From the NCBI GenBank assembly GCA_008501735.1, contig QQUF01000045.1:229957-293956 (forward strand): a stretch of 64,000 nucleotides of DNA, given 5' to 3'. The notes beneath the pieces were generated by a model. The model was not told where the DNA came from. It saw nothing but the letters and a program-made list of their open reading frames with translations, and ran no database searches. Source of the DNA: Calditrichota bacterium (lineage in GTDB: Bacteria; CLD3). Numbering within the stretch: the first letter of the stretch is position 1; the number at the start of each line of letters is the position of its first letter. Below are positions 46,068 to 56,371 of the stretch, one piece after another. A program made the translations under genes and the position numbers.

Positions 46068-46982
46068 TTATACCTCTAAACTTCCAACCAATTCTGATAA
46101 ATTCTCAATTTTATTTTTTGACAGGTAGTTTTCAATTCCTTCAAGGATTTCGAGAGGTGCGTTTGGATTTACAAAATTTGCGGTTCCAACTTGAATTGCG
46201 GTTGCTCCAGCTATAAAAAACTCAATTGCATCTTCCCAAGTCATTATTCCTCCAATTCCGACAATTGGAATTTTCACGGATTTACGGACTTCCCAAACTT
46301 TTGCGATAGCAACAGGTCTGATAGCAGGTCCTGAAAGTCCGCCTGTTACATTTTTGATTTTTGGTTTTCGTGTTTTAATGTCAATCACAATTCCAATTAG
46401 AGTGTTAATCAACGAAACTGAGTCAGCTCCAGCATCTTCACAAGCCTTAGCAATTTCGGCAACAGAAGTAACATTTGGAGTAAGTTTTGCGATTACAGGT
46501 CTATCAGATTTGACTACATTTTTTATTGCTTGAATCATTTGAAAAGCTAATTTGGGGTCTGAAGAAAATGCCGTTCCGTGTTTTACATTTGGGCAAGAAA
46601 GGTTAATTTCATAACCTGCAATTCCGTCTTGGGCTTCAAGCATTTCAGTAACTTCGACATATTCTTGCAAACTCGAGCCAACTACATTTGAAATCACGGA
46701 AGTTTCTAATTTTTGTAAAAACTCTAACTTTTCAGAAATGAATCTTTCTACGCCAACATTCGCCAAACCAATTGCGTTTAGCATTCCCGAAGGGGTTTCG
46801 ACAATTCTTTGTGGCTTGTTACCTTTTCTTTCGTAACGGGAAACAGACTTTGTAACAACTCCGCCAAGTTTTGAAACATCATAAATTCGGTTGTATTCAT
46901 TTCCGTAACCAAAAGTTCCACTTGCTGTTAGGACTGGATTTTTGAGAGTTAATTTTCCAATTTTTGCAGAAATATTAGGCAT
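46068..46982 (-). CDS. pyrD: Dihydroorotate dehydrogenase, class 1B catalytic subunit
   Basis: It oxidises dihydroorotate to orotate in pyrimidine synthesis. The FMN-binding start GKLTLKNPVLTASGTFGYG, the catalytic loop YEINLSCPNVKHGT (Cys130, marking class 1) and the C-terminal VGIGGIMTWEDAIEFFIAGA are clear. Class 1B enzymes work with the Fe-S/FAD subunit PyrK, which is not in the window. The first eight bases of the gene (ATGCCTAA) are also the end of the upstream DUF262 gene, so translation is probably coupled. Confidence 0.94.
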   Translation of the reverse strand: MPNISAKIGKLTLKNPVLTASGTFGYGNEYNRIYDVSKLGGVVTKSVSRYERKGNKPQRIVETPSGMLNAIGLANVGVERFISEKLEFLQKLETSVISNVVGSSLQEYVEVTEMLEAQDGIAGYEINLSCPNVKHGTAFSSDPKLAFQMIQAIKNVVKSDRPVIAKLTPNVTSVAEIAKACEDAGADSVSLINTLIGIVIDIKTRKPKIKNVTGGLSGPAIRPVAIAKVWEVRKSVKIPIVGIGGIMTWEDAIEFFIAGATAIQVGTANFVNPNAPLEILEGIENYLSKNKIENLSELVGSLEV

Positions 46983-48669
46983 AATTTATTTTCCAAACTG
47001 TAGTAGCAATTTTTGCCATTTGATTTTGTCTTTCTCTAAGAGTATCAGGATTCCATTCGGCGAAATCAGTTTTCTTCGAGCTTAAATGGAATTTACTGGT
47101 TTCATAAATTTTGGATTTTTCTTCAAAATTTTTAGTTGCACAAAGATTATTCTTTTTTGATTCCAACAAAGTGTAGTTTCCAATTCGATAAATGTAATTT
47201 TCCTGTTCTTCAATCGAAAAAGTTTCTTCCCAATTCTCAAGAGGGTTTTCAGGTAAAATGTGTTCAATTGTAATGTTATTACTAAGAGTTAGAAAGTCAA
47301 AATTGCTTTCACCTATTTGGTTCTCAATTCCAATTAAAATGTATTGGACTAATTTTTTACTTCGTTTTGTACTAATTATTTTGGTCGAAAAATTATTTCT
47401 AAAAGTTTCGTCATCAACGTAAAGTGCTTTTGTCTCCGTGAAAATATCTGTTGAAGTTTTAAACTGTTCTTGAAAGACTTTGATTGCAGTTTTATTGTAA
47501 ACATCTTCCATTGAATTTGGATTTAGCCCACTAACAATGTTGTAGCGAAATGAAATTGTAACACAATCTTTAAGAAGATTTGTGATTTGATTTTTTTCTA
47601 ACTTTTGGAAAGCGGAAATTAGTAAAGGGTAACATTGAACGATTCTAAAGAGCTTTAGAGTTTGCAAATGTTTAGTTTGCTCTTTATTCCAAGAACTATC
47701 TGTTGGATTAGAGAAAGATACGTAAATTGGTGCTAAATCCTCTAATTCATTTAATAATGCAAAAACTTGTTCTGCCGATTGAACTTGTTTTTTTATCTCT
47801 TTAAAAAGACTTTGTTTCCTTACGAGCTTATTTCGGGAATTCCAAAAATGCCTAAGGTATGTAGGGAAATCAGTATTTCCCAAATCTGTATTAATACTTG
47901 TCCATTGTCTCTCAGCTTGGTCTAATTCGGTTGAACTTCGTTTAGCAACAATTGAAAAAAGGTAATTTTTGAGAAGGTCAGTTGTAGAAAGTTTTACTCC
48001 ACGAGCATTTAGAGTCTCAAAAACTTTGTAAGCATTTAGTTCATTCTCAACATTAATGACTGTAAAAACTAAGTTTCGAGCAACTTTTTTGTTTAAATAA
48101 TTTGCAAGTTCAAGACCACTCATCTTGGTTTTGAACTCTTCCTTTATTCTTTTATAAAAATACTCAAAAGCACCCCAAATTAATTTCTCAGACTTTTTTA
48201 GGATTCTGATATTTTTTGGAGTCCGAATGCATAAAGGATAACTTTGATAAAAGTCGTTATTGTTTTTATTTAAAAAAAGTTTGCTTGTGGGAATGAGTGA
48301 AGCTGGGTCAGTGTAACCGAGAAATTGATTTCTTAAAGCCGTAATTCTTTTTTTATTATTTTCACTATCAATATTTTCATCAATTAAATCTTGAATATTT
48401 TTAATTAGAGCAAGTGAAAAAAGGCTAAGAGTAGTAAGCCTTTGTTGTCCATCAATAATTTCAAATTCTTCGTTGTCTTTTGTCTGAAAAACCAAATAAC
48501 CCATGTAATGGACAGGTTCTTCTTCTAAACTCAAAATGTCAAACCATAAATCTTCCCAATACTCTTCGCTCCAAGAATAATCTCTTTGAAAACGAGGAAC
48601 TTTATAGATTTTTCCATTTCCAATTAGGTCATTGTAAGTTTGAGTTTTTGAATCTAAAAAATTTGCCAT
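46975..48669 (-). CDS. DUF262-DUF1524 protein, GmrSD-like nuclease
   Basis: This 564-residue protein has an N-terminal DUF262 domain (VPRFQRDYSWSEEYWEDLWF and the hallmark IIDGQQRLTTLSLFSLALI). The C-terminal DUF1524 domain has the HNH-type nuclease motif ITIEHILPENP and YRIGNYTLLESKKNNLCATK. The GmrSD type IV restriction enzymes, which cut modified phage DNA, combine the same two domains. This suggests a defence role, although DUF262 proteins have other uses. It ends inside the pyrD start and begins four bases after the gmhB-like gene. Confidence 0.88.
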   Translation of the reverse strand: MANFLDSKTQTYNDLIGNGKIYKVPRFQRDYSWSEEYWEDLWFDILSLEEEPVHYMGYLVFQTKDNEEFEIIDGQQRLTTLSLFSLALIKNIQDLIDENIDSENNKKRITALRNQFLGYTDPASLIPTSKLFLNKNNNDFYQSYPLCIRTPKNIRILKKSEKLIWGAFEYFYKRIKEEFKTKMSGLELANYLNKKVARNLVFTVINVENELNAYKVFETLNARGVKLSTTDLLKNYLFSIVAKRSSTELDQAERQWTSINTDLGNTDFPTYLRHFWNSRNKLVRKQSLFKEIKKQVQSAEQVFALLNELEDLAPIYVSFSNPTDSSWNKEQTKHLQTLKLFRIVQCYPLLISAFQKLEKNQITNLLKDCVTISFRYNIVSGLNPNSMEDVYNKTAIKVFQEQFKTSTDIFTETKALYVDDETFRNNFSTKIISTKRSKKLVQYILIGIENQIGESNFDFLTLSNNITIEHILPENPLENWEETFSIEEQENYIYRIGNYTLLESKKNNLCATKNFEEKSKIYETSKFHLSSKKTDFAEWNPDTLRERQNQMAKIATTVWKINYA

Positions 48670-48674
48670 TTAGT

Positions 48675-49220
48675 TTAAAACTCCATAATTTTGTTTACTG
48701 CTGACCACAAATCTTTTTCAATAAAATCAGGATTACAATTTGGCAAATGTTTTTTGCCGTAACCTGTTTCTACTAAAAAAGTCGTAAGTCCCATTTTGTT
48801 TCCTGCCTCGATGTCGCTTTTGCTGTCTCCAACAAGAAAAGAATCTTGAACAGAAATTCCAAATTTCTCAATCGCTTGTTCAAACATTAAAGTTCCAGGT
48901 TTTCGGCAAGGGCTTTCGGCGAGATATTTTCCAATTCCAGCAGTTGGGTGAAATGGGCTAAAGTAAAAAGCATCTACAAAAGCACCATTTTCTTTCAAAA
49001 TTTCTTGAATATGTTCGTGAAGTTTTTCAACGTCTTTTTCTGAGTAATAACCTCTTGCAACTCCAGCTTGATTCGTAACAATTATTACTTTAAAGCCATT
49101 TTCATTCAGTTTTCGGATTGCTTCAATGCTTTTGGGAATGAAAACCAAATCTTCAATTTTGTGCAAGTAGTTTACTTCTACGTTGATTGTTCCATCTCGG
49201 TCTAAAAAAGCAGCTTTCAG
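48675..49220 (-). CDS. gmhB: HAD-IIIA phosphatase, GmhB-like, with non-AUG start
   Basis: The only standard start (TTG at 49166) would remove the catalytic motif. The conserved N-terminus KAAFLDRDGTINVEVNY is encoded upstream in the same frame. No ATG, GTG or TTG lies between it and an in-frame stop, so translation must begin at CTG 49220 (used here) or ATT 49223, just after GGAG and overlapping the stop of the upstream gene. Other HAD motifs are VTNQAGVARGYYSE, ESPCRKPGTLMF and LVGDSKSDIEAGNKMG. GmhB removes a phosphate in ADP-heptose synthesis. Most of the zinc-binding cysteines of typical GmhB are replaced here (YFSPFHP). The substrate could also be histidinol phosphate. Confidence 0.82.
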   Translation of the reverse strand: MKAAFLDRDGTINVEVNYLHKIEDLVFIPKSIEAIRKLNENGFKVIIVTNQAGVARGYYSEKDVEKLHEHIQEILKENGAFVDAFYFSPFHPTAGIGKYLAESPCRKPGTLMFEQAIEKFGISVQDSFLVGDSKSDIEAGNKMGLTTFLVETGYGKKHLPNCNPDFIEKDLWSAVNKIMEF

Positions 49221-49222
49221 AA

Positions 49223-49675
49223 TTACATCTCCAAACCTTTAGTTTCCAAAGCCTGTTGAGCTGTCATTCCACCGAAATTTTTGATAATCATATCATCATA
49301 ATAATCTGAAATTTTGGAAACAGTTTCTACAGTTATTTTTAATTCATTTTCGTCAAGATTAGAACCTGCTATCGAATGGCTGTAAACAACTGTGTCGTCA
49401 AAGGAAAGTGAGAATCCACCAAAGTGCATTTTAGAATTTTCACGTAGTAAAAAAGTTAACAACTCCTCGTTTACTTTCGGTGAATAAACAACGTAACAAA
49501 GACATTCAACAACTGTTTCATCTTCCCCCCAAGGTCTAACAATTAATTGAACGACTGTTGAACCCTCATAACCAATAAATCTTTCACCGTTGTCAAATTC
49601 TTCAAACTTTTCTCCATACATAGATTCAAGGTAAGATTTTACTTTATTACGAGTTGCTTCGAGTTGCTTTTGCAT
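49223..49675 (-). CDS. YbjN-domain protein (secretion-chaperone-like fold)
   Basis: A 150-residue cytoplasmic protein with the alpha-beta pattern of the YbjN family: an N-terminal helix (RNKVKSYLESMYGEKFEEF), strands VVQLIVRPW and VVECLCYVVYSPKVNEELL, FGGFSLSFDDTVVYSHSI, and a C-terminal helix with VSKISDYYDDMIIKNFGG. The fold resembles type III secretion chaperones and is of unclear function. It is first in a series with the gmhB-like, DUF262 and pyrD genes; its stop codon overlaps the likely start of the gmhB-like gene. Confidence 0.7.
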   Translation of the reverse strand: MQKQLEATRNKVKSYLESMYGEKFEEFDNGERFIGYEGSTVVQLIVRPWGEDETVVECLCYVVYSPKVNEELLTFLLRENSKMHFGGFSLSFDDTVVYSHSIAGSNLDENELKITVETVSKISDYYDDMIIKNFGGMTAQQALETKGLEM

Positions 49676-49862
49676 ATTTTTAAATCTCCAAAATGTTACG
49701 CTATTATTTTTTTATTTACAGCTTTTTAATTCGATTTTAAGTATGAAAAGTTACAAAATAAATATCGTATTGCATAATTCTAAAACCACAATCCAATTAA
49801 ATTTAAAAGATTTTATTCAGCTAACTTCGTGATTATATTTAACTAAACAAATTCTAAAGTTT

Positions 49863-49885
49863 ACTCCAAATATTTTTAATGGAGT
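49863..49885 (+). promoter_or_regulatory. Possible hairpin covering the SD of the SDR gene
   Basis: ACTCCA (49863-49868) can pair with TGGAGT (49880-49885), which contains the SD sequence GGAG six bases before the ATG at 49892. The six-base stem closes an AT-rich loop. It could restrict translation, but a stem this short may occur by chance. Confidence 0.25.
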
Positions 49886-49891
49886 TTTTCA

Positions 49892-51340
49892 ATGAAAATT
49901 CTTCTTACAGGTGCAAATGGTTACATTGGTAAACGAATTTTACCTGACCTCCTTTCTCAAGGTCATAAAGTAGTTTGTATGGTAAGAGACAGAAGAAGAT
50001 TTAATTTTCCAGTTGAGAAATTCAAAGATAATTTAGAGCTTATTCGAGTAGATTTACTCAAAAAAGAAACACTCAAAAACATACCAAAAGACATTGACGC
50101 AGCTTACTACTTGGTTCATTCAATGCAGACTTCAAGTATTGCCTTCGGCTCACTTGAGGAAGAATCTGCGAAAAATTTTGTAGAATCTATTAATAAGACA
50201 AGTACTAAACAAATTATTTATTTAAGCGGAATTGCAAATGACGAAAATCTATCTAAACACCTTTCTTCAAGATTTAATGTTGAAAAAATACTTGGTTCAG
50301 GAAAAACGCCACTTACAGTTTTAAGAGCTGCAATAATTATTGGTTCGGGAAGTGCTTCTTTTGAAATTGTTAGAGATTTAGTTGAAAAACTTCCTGTAAT
50401 GGTTACGCCCAAATGGCTCAACACGAAATGCCAACCAATTTCCATTAGAAATGTTAAAGAGTACCTCGTGGGAGTTTTACTTAACGAAAAAACTTACAAC
50501 AAAATTTTTGACATCGGAGGTCCTGACATTCTTAGTTACAAAGAAATGCTAACGATTTATGCAAAAGTCAGAAAATTGAAAAGATTTATTTTAGTCTTGC
50601 CAAGACTTCCTTTTGAACTTCAAGGCTCAATTTATTGGATTTACCTTTTTTCTTCGGCAAATATTTTTCTTACAAAAAGTTTAGTTGAAAGTATGAAGAA
50701 TGAAGTTATTTGTAAAAATATGGGAATTTGTGAAATTGTAAAGATTACTCTTTTGTCATACGAAGTAGCAATCGAGAATGCCTTTGAAAAAATTACGCAA
50801 AATGATGTTGCTTCAAGCTGGAAAGACGCTTTAAGTTCAGGAACTTTAGAGCAAAACTTTTTAGAAAACTTAAGAGTTCCGGTTCACGGTTGCCTAACCG
50901 ACGTTAGGAAAGTTGAAATTAAAACAGATGTTAGCAAAGTGAAACAAAATATTTGGAGGATTGGTGGCAAAAATGGTTGGTATTACTGGAATTGGGCTTG
51001 GAAAGTTCGAGGAGTTTTTGACAAAATAAGTGGTGGAGTTGGACTGCGTCGAGGTCGAAAAAACCCGACTGAACTCAAAGCTGGTGATGCTTTGGATTTT
51101 TGGCGAGTTCTTTTGGCTGACGAACCCAAAAGTCGTTTAGTTTTGTTTGCAGAGATGAAAGTTCCAGGAGAAGCTTGGCTTGAACTAAAAATCGTAACTT
51201 CAAGAGACGACAAAGTTTATTACAAGCAAACGGCAACTTTTAGACCGAGTGGACTTTTAGGAAGATTGTATTGGTATTTTTTAATTCCATCACACGCGAT
51301 TATTTTTAGAGGAATGGCAAAACGAATCGCAGGTTACTAA
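49892..51340 (+). CDS. SDR-family NAD(P)-binding protein with C-terminal DUF2867
   Basis: The N-terminal Rossmann domain begins ILLTGANGYIGKRILPDL (GxxGxxG site) and continues with VDLLKKETL, AAYYLVHSM and a degenerate active-site region (YLSGIANDENLSKHLSSRFN), typical of atypical SDRs such as YbjT. From about residue 315 a DUF2867 domain follows (KQNIWRIGGKNGWYYWNWAW, AGDALDFWRVL). It has 482 residues. GGAG is six bases before the ATG. The substrate is unknown; NmrA-like relatives act as redox sensors or reductases. Confidence 0.85.
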   Translation: MKILLTGANGYIGKRILPDLLSQGHKVVCMVRDRRRFNFPVEKFKDNLELIRVDLLKKETLKNIPKDIDAAYYLVHSMQTSSIAFGSLEEESAKNFVESINKTSTKQIIYLSGIANDENLSKHLSSRFNVEKILGSGKTPLTVLRAAIIIGSGSASFEIVRDLVEKLPVMVTPKWLNTKCQPISIRNVKEYLVGVLLNEKTYNKIFDIGGPDILSYKEMLTIYAKVRKLKRFILVLPRLPFELQGSIYWIYLFSSANIFLTKSLVESMKNEVICKNMGICEIVKITLLSYEVAIENAFEKITQNDVASSWKDALSSGTLEQNFLENLRVPVHGCLTDVRKVEIKTDVSKVKQNIWRIGGKNGWYYWNWAWKVRGVFDKISGGVGLRRGRKNPTELKAGDALDFWRVLLADEPKSRLVLFAEMKVPGEAWLELKIVTSRDDKVYYKQTATFRPSGLLGRLYWYFLIPSHAIIFRGMAKRIAGY

Positions 51341-51439
51341 AACACAAAAGTTTAAAAAATTATTTGGATTTTTTGAGTTTTTGCCGTTTCTTTGGAAGTT
51401 TTATTAGGAAAATAGTTAAGTAAAATATAGATACAATAA

Positions 51440-52861
<1,422 letters not shown>

Positions 52862-52864
52862 AAA

Positions 52865-53269
52865 ATGAGTGGATTTGGTGTTGAAATTGTAACTCCAAAC
52901 AAGTCTTTCAAATTTTCAGATGTAAGCTACTTACGTTTTACTGGTTTAGACGGAAAAGTTGGAGTGATGAAAAATCACGCTCCAGCAATTATGGCTGTTG
53001 ATGTTGGTGAATTGAAAATTGAAGACTCAAGTGGAAAAATTAAATATTTTGCAACAACTGGTGGATTCACAGAAGTTATTGACAACAAATCAATGATTCT
53101 TGTAGAAGCTGCTGAATCTTCTGATAGAATTGACCTTGATAGAGCCAAAGCTGCCAAAGAACGAGCTGAGGACAGAATTAAAAGCAAAAATGAAGACCTT
53201 GATTTACAAAGAGCTGAATTTGCTCTTTATCGAGCAATCAACCGAATTCAAGTTGCAAAAAATTCCTAA
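52865..53269 (+). CDS. atpC: F1F0 ATP synthase subunit epsilon
   Basis: Central-stalk subunit that couples and inhibits F1. The N-terminal beta-sandwich is recognised by VEIVTPNKSFKFSDV and GLDGKVGVMKNHAPAIMAV, and the C-terminal helical hairpin by LDRAKAAKERAEDRI and RAEFALYRAINRIQVA. It has 134 residues. It forms a two-gene operon with atpD and ends at a strong terminator. Confidence 0.96.
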   Translation: MSGFGVEIVTPNKSFKFSDVSYLRFTGLDGKVGVMKNHAPAIMAVDVGELKIEDSSGKIKYFATTGGFTEVIDNKSMILVEAAESSDRIDLDRAKAAKERAEDRIKSKNEDLDLQRAEFALYRAINRIQVAKNS

Positions 53270-53275
53270 TATTTT

Positions 53276-53314
53276 AAACCCTCTGATTTGCTTTTAAGTC
53301 AGAGGGTTTTTTAT
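53276..53314 (+). terminator. Rho-independent terminator after atpDC
   Basis: AAACCCTCTGA and TCAGAGGGTTT form an 11-bp perfect stem followed by a run of T. It starts seven bases after the atpC stop codon. Confidence 0.9.
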
Positions 53315-53527
53315 TCCTATTTCCTATAAAAAATAATACAAAACCCTAAACATCTTATTTTTAAGAGTTTTCTAAATTTAAAAAGTTTATCTTCTTTTTG
53401 AAAATATTCCAACTAAGGTATCTTTCAAACTTTACAAATTATAAAAACTTTTGGCTTAATATTTGGTAAAGAGGAACAAAGTTTTCAAGTAATTTCCAAC
53501 TTTTGAATTTAGAAAGCATTCAAATAT

Positions 53528-54811
53528 ATGATTAGACAAGCTAAAATTGTTTCTGCTCAAGAAGCTCTATCTCAAGTAAAATCAGAAGATAATATTTACA
53601 TTCACGCAGGAGCAGCAAACCCAGAAATTCTCGTTGACGCTTTGGTAGAAAGAGCTGAAGAACTAAGGAATGTTAAGATTTATCACTTAATGACTTTAGG
53701 AAAAGCATCTTACACAAAACCTGAATTTGCGAAAAGTTTCAAACACATCTCACTTTTCGCAGGTGGAAATGTTCGAGAAGCAATAAACAGTGGTAGAGCC
53801 GAACACATTCCTATTTTCCTTTCAGACATTCCTTACCTTTTCAAAAACAGAATCATTGAATTAGACGTTGCATTAATTCAAGTTTCTCCTCCTGACAAAC
53901 ACGGTTGGTGTAGTATGGGAGTTGGTGTTGAGTGTTCAAAAACTGCTGCTGAAAAAGCTAAATTGGTAATTGCTCAAGTAAATAAAAAAATGCCAAGAGT
54001 TCACGGCGACACTTTTTTACACAAAACCCAGTTTGATTTTATGGTCGAAAGCGATGAAGAGTTACCAGAACTTCCTCGACTTAGAATGACTGAGCTAGAC
54101 CAAAAAATAGCTGAAAACATTGCCCCATTAATTTCTGACGGTGCGACTTTGCAACTTGGAATCGGAAAAATTCCTGACGCAGTTTTACACTTTTTGGAAG
54201 ACAAAAGAGATTTAGGGGTTCATACTGAAATGTTTTCCGACGGAGTTATGGAGCTGATTCAAAAAGGTGTGATAAACTGCCAGAAAAAGACACTGCATAG
54301 AGGAAAAGTAGTTTCAAGTTTTGTCATTGGTTCAAAAGAACTTTATAAATTTATTCACGACAATCCATTCTGTGAATTTCGTCCAAGTCATTACGTGAAT
54401 GACCCTTTTGTGATTCGCCAAAATGAAAATATGATTTCCATAAATTGTGCAATTTCGATTTCATTAAGCGGACAAGTAAATTCTGATAGTTTCGGTTACA
54501 ATATTTTTAGTGGAATTGGCGGACAAGTTGACTTTGTTCGTGGAGCTTCGAGAGCAAAAAATGGTAAAGCAATTATCGCCCTTCCCTCAACAGCAAAAAA
54601 AGGCACAATTTCAAGAATTGTTATGCAACTTACAGAAGGTGCTGGAGTTGTAACAAGTCGTGGGGATGTTCATTACATAGCAACTGAATATGGAATTGTT
54701 AATTTGTTTGGAAAAAGTATTCGTGAGAGGGCAAAATTGCTAATCAGCATTGCTCATCCTGATTTCAGAGACAAGTTAATTTGGGAAGCTAAAAAATTAA
54801 ATTTTATTTAA
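53528..54811 (+). CDS. Acetyl-CoA hydrolase/transferase family CoA-transferase (Cat-like)
   Basis: The 427-residue enzyme exchanges CoA between carboxylates through a glutamyl-CoA intermediate. The catalytic glutamate is Glu234 in VHTEMFSDGVMEL. Other signatures are IYIHAGAANPEILV, VALIQVSPPDKHGWCSMGVG, GATLQLGIGKIPDAVL, NIFSGIGGQVDFVRGA and YIATEYGIVNLFGKSIRERA. The closest functional names are 4-hydroxybutyrate, acetate or succinate CoA-transferase; the substrate is open. It is followed after 19 bases by a histidine kinase gene. Confidence 0.9.
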   Translation: MIRQAKIVSAQEALSQVKSEDNIYIHAGAANPEILVDALVERAEELRNVKIYHLMTLGKASYTKPEFAKSFKHISLFAGGNVREAINSGRAEHIPIFLSDIPYLFKNRIIELDVALIQVSPPDKHGWCSMGVGVECSKTAAEKAKLVIAQVNKKMPRVHGDTFLHKTQFDFMVESDEELPELPRLRMTELDQKIAENIAPLISDGATLQLGIGKIPDAVLHFLEDKRDLGVHTEMFSDGVMELIQKGVINCQKKTLHRGKVVSSFVIGSKELYKFIHDNPFCEFRPSHYVNDPFVIRQNENMISINCAISISLSGQVNSDSFGYNIFSGIGGQVDFVRGASRAKNGKAIIALPSTAKKGTISRIVMQLTEGAGVVTSRGDVHYIATEYGIVNLFGKSIRERAKLLISIAHPDFRDKLIWEAKKLNFI

Positions 54812-54830
54812 ATCCACTGTAAAGACTTTT

Positions 54831-56336
54831 ATGCCACAAAACAGTAAAAAAACTAGAACTCTTACTTTCGTGTTTGAAACAGCAGTTCGTTATTCCTTCG
54901 ACGCAGTTCAAATTACGGATTTACAAGGCAAAATTATTTACGTAAACCCTTCTTTTGCAGCACTTACAGGTTATTCAGAAGACGAGTTGATTGGAAAAAA
55001 TGCAAGTATTTTGAAAAGTGAGGTTACTTCGGTTGATACTTTCAAAAATATGTGGAATACTGTTTTGAACAAAAAGCCTTGGCGAGGTGAAATTGTTAAT
55101 CAGAAGAAAAATGGAGAATTGTTTTTGTCAGAACTTACTGTTGCACCAATTTCTGACGAAAAAAGCGGTGAAATAATTAATCTGCTCGGAACACAAAGAG
55201 ACATTACTGATAAACGAAAACTTGAAGAGGAACTTAAAAAACACAACGAGAAGTTAGAAAAAAGTATCCTCAGCAGAACTCAAGAACTTCAAGAATCTGA
55301 AAAAAATTATCGCGACTTGTTAGACAATTCTCCTGAAATGATAAATATTATTGACGAAGACGGGTTTTTTCAAAGCGTCAACTCTACTCAACTTAAAAAA
55401 TTAGAAACAGATGCGGATTCACTCGCTAAAAAAATTTTTACAGACATTTGTCTTGAATCTGAAAGTTCAAAGCTTAAAAAATTTTTCAAAGATGTTAAAA
55501 GTAACGGCTCAGGGTTTACGGAAACAAAACTTATCACCTCTTCGAAAAAGAAACTCACTGTCCAAATTTTTGCTAAAGCAATTTACGATGCCAAAGGAAA
55601 TTATTTAAAAACACGAAATTATATGAGTGATATTACTGAAAGAAAGTCTCTTGAACAGTCGCTTTTACAAACCGAAAAACTTTCTGCAATCGGTCAACTT
55701 GCTGTTGGAATAGCTCACGAAGTTGGGAACCCTTTAGCAGCAATTTCTTCGATTGTTCAGATTCTTGAAATGGAATCAAACCAAGAATTTTTCACTCAAA
55801 AACTTTCTTCAATCAGACAAGAGATAAACAGAATTTCCTCAATTTTGAAAAACTTGGTTGATTTCTCACGCCCCAAAAAAGCCACAACAACAAGAATAGA
55901 CGTAAATTCAATAATTACTGAAACTGCAAAAATCATTACTTATGACAAAAGGGCAAAACACATCGAATTTGAAGTTTCCTTAAATGAAAAAATTCCAAAT
56001 ACTCACTTAGTTCCTGACGAAATTATGCAAGTTTTGATAAATTTACTTTTGAATGCCGTTGATGCGATTGGTGATAAAAATGGAAAAATTATTGTCAGTT
56101 CTGACTTAGATGAAAAATATATCCAAATTGGCATTAGAGACAATGGACACGGAATTATTCAAAATGATTTGAATAAAATTTTCGACCCGTTTTTTACAAC
56201 TAAAGAGGTCGGAAAAGGAACTGGACTTGGACTTTGGATTAGTCACGGAATTATCGAAAGCCTAAAAGGCAAAATTTTAGTAGAAAGCAAAATTGGCGTA
56301 GGAACTGAGTTTAAAATCTTACTTCCAATTTTATAA
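54831..56336 (+). CDS. PAS-domain sensor histidine kinase (cytoplasmic)
   Basis: This 501-residue kinase has no membrane segment. A first PAS domain (DAVQITDLQGKIIYVNPSFA, GTQRDITDKRKLEEEL) is followed by a coiled coil, a second PAS domain (MINIIDEDGFFQSVN to NYMSDITERKSLEQ), then HisKA with the phospho-accepting His296 in GIAHEVGNPLAAISSI. The ATPase domain has the N box LINLLLNAVDAIGD and G boxes IRDNGHGI and GKGTGLGLWISHGII. It precedes the sigma-54 activator by 35 bases and should phosphorylate it. The signal is unknown; the PAS domains suggest an internal ligand or redox cue. Confidence 0.93.
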   Translation: MPQNSKKTRTLTFVFETAVRYSFDAVQITDLQGKIIYVNPSFAALTGYSEDELIGKNASILKSEVTSVDTFKNMWNTVLNKKPWRGEIVNQKKNGELFLSELTVAPISDEKSGEIINLLGTQRDITDKRKLEEELKKHNEKLEKSILSRTQELQESEKNYRDLLDNSPEMINIIDEDGFFQSVNSTQLKKLETDADSLAKKIFTDICLESESSKLKKFFKDVKSNGSGFTETKLITSSKKKLTVQIFAKAIYDAKGNYLKTRNYMSDITERKSLEQSLLQTEKLSAIGQLAVGIAHEVGNPLAAISSIVQILEMESNQEFFTQKLSSIRQEINRISSILKNLVDFSRPKKATTTRIDVNSIITETAKIITYDKRAKHIEFEVSLNEKIPNTHLVPDEIMQVLINLLLNAVDAIGDKNGKIIVSSDLDEKYIQIGIRDNGHGIIQNDLNKIFDPFFTTKEVGKGTGLGLWISHGIIESLKGKILVESKIGVGTEFKILLPIL

Positions 56337-56371
56337 ATGTAACGAATACCTTTTTAGCAGAGGAAACCAAA

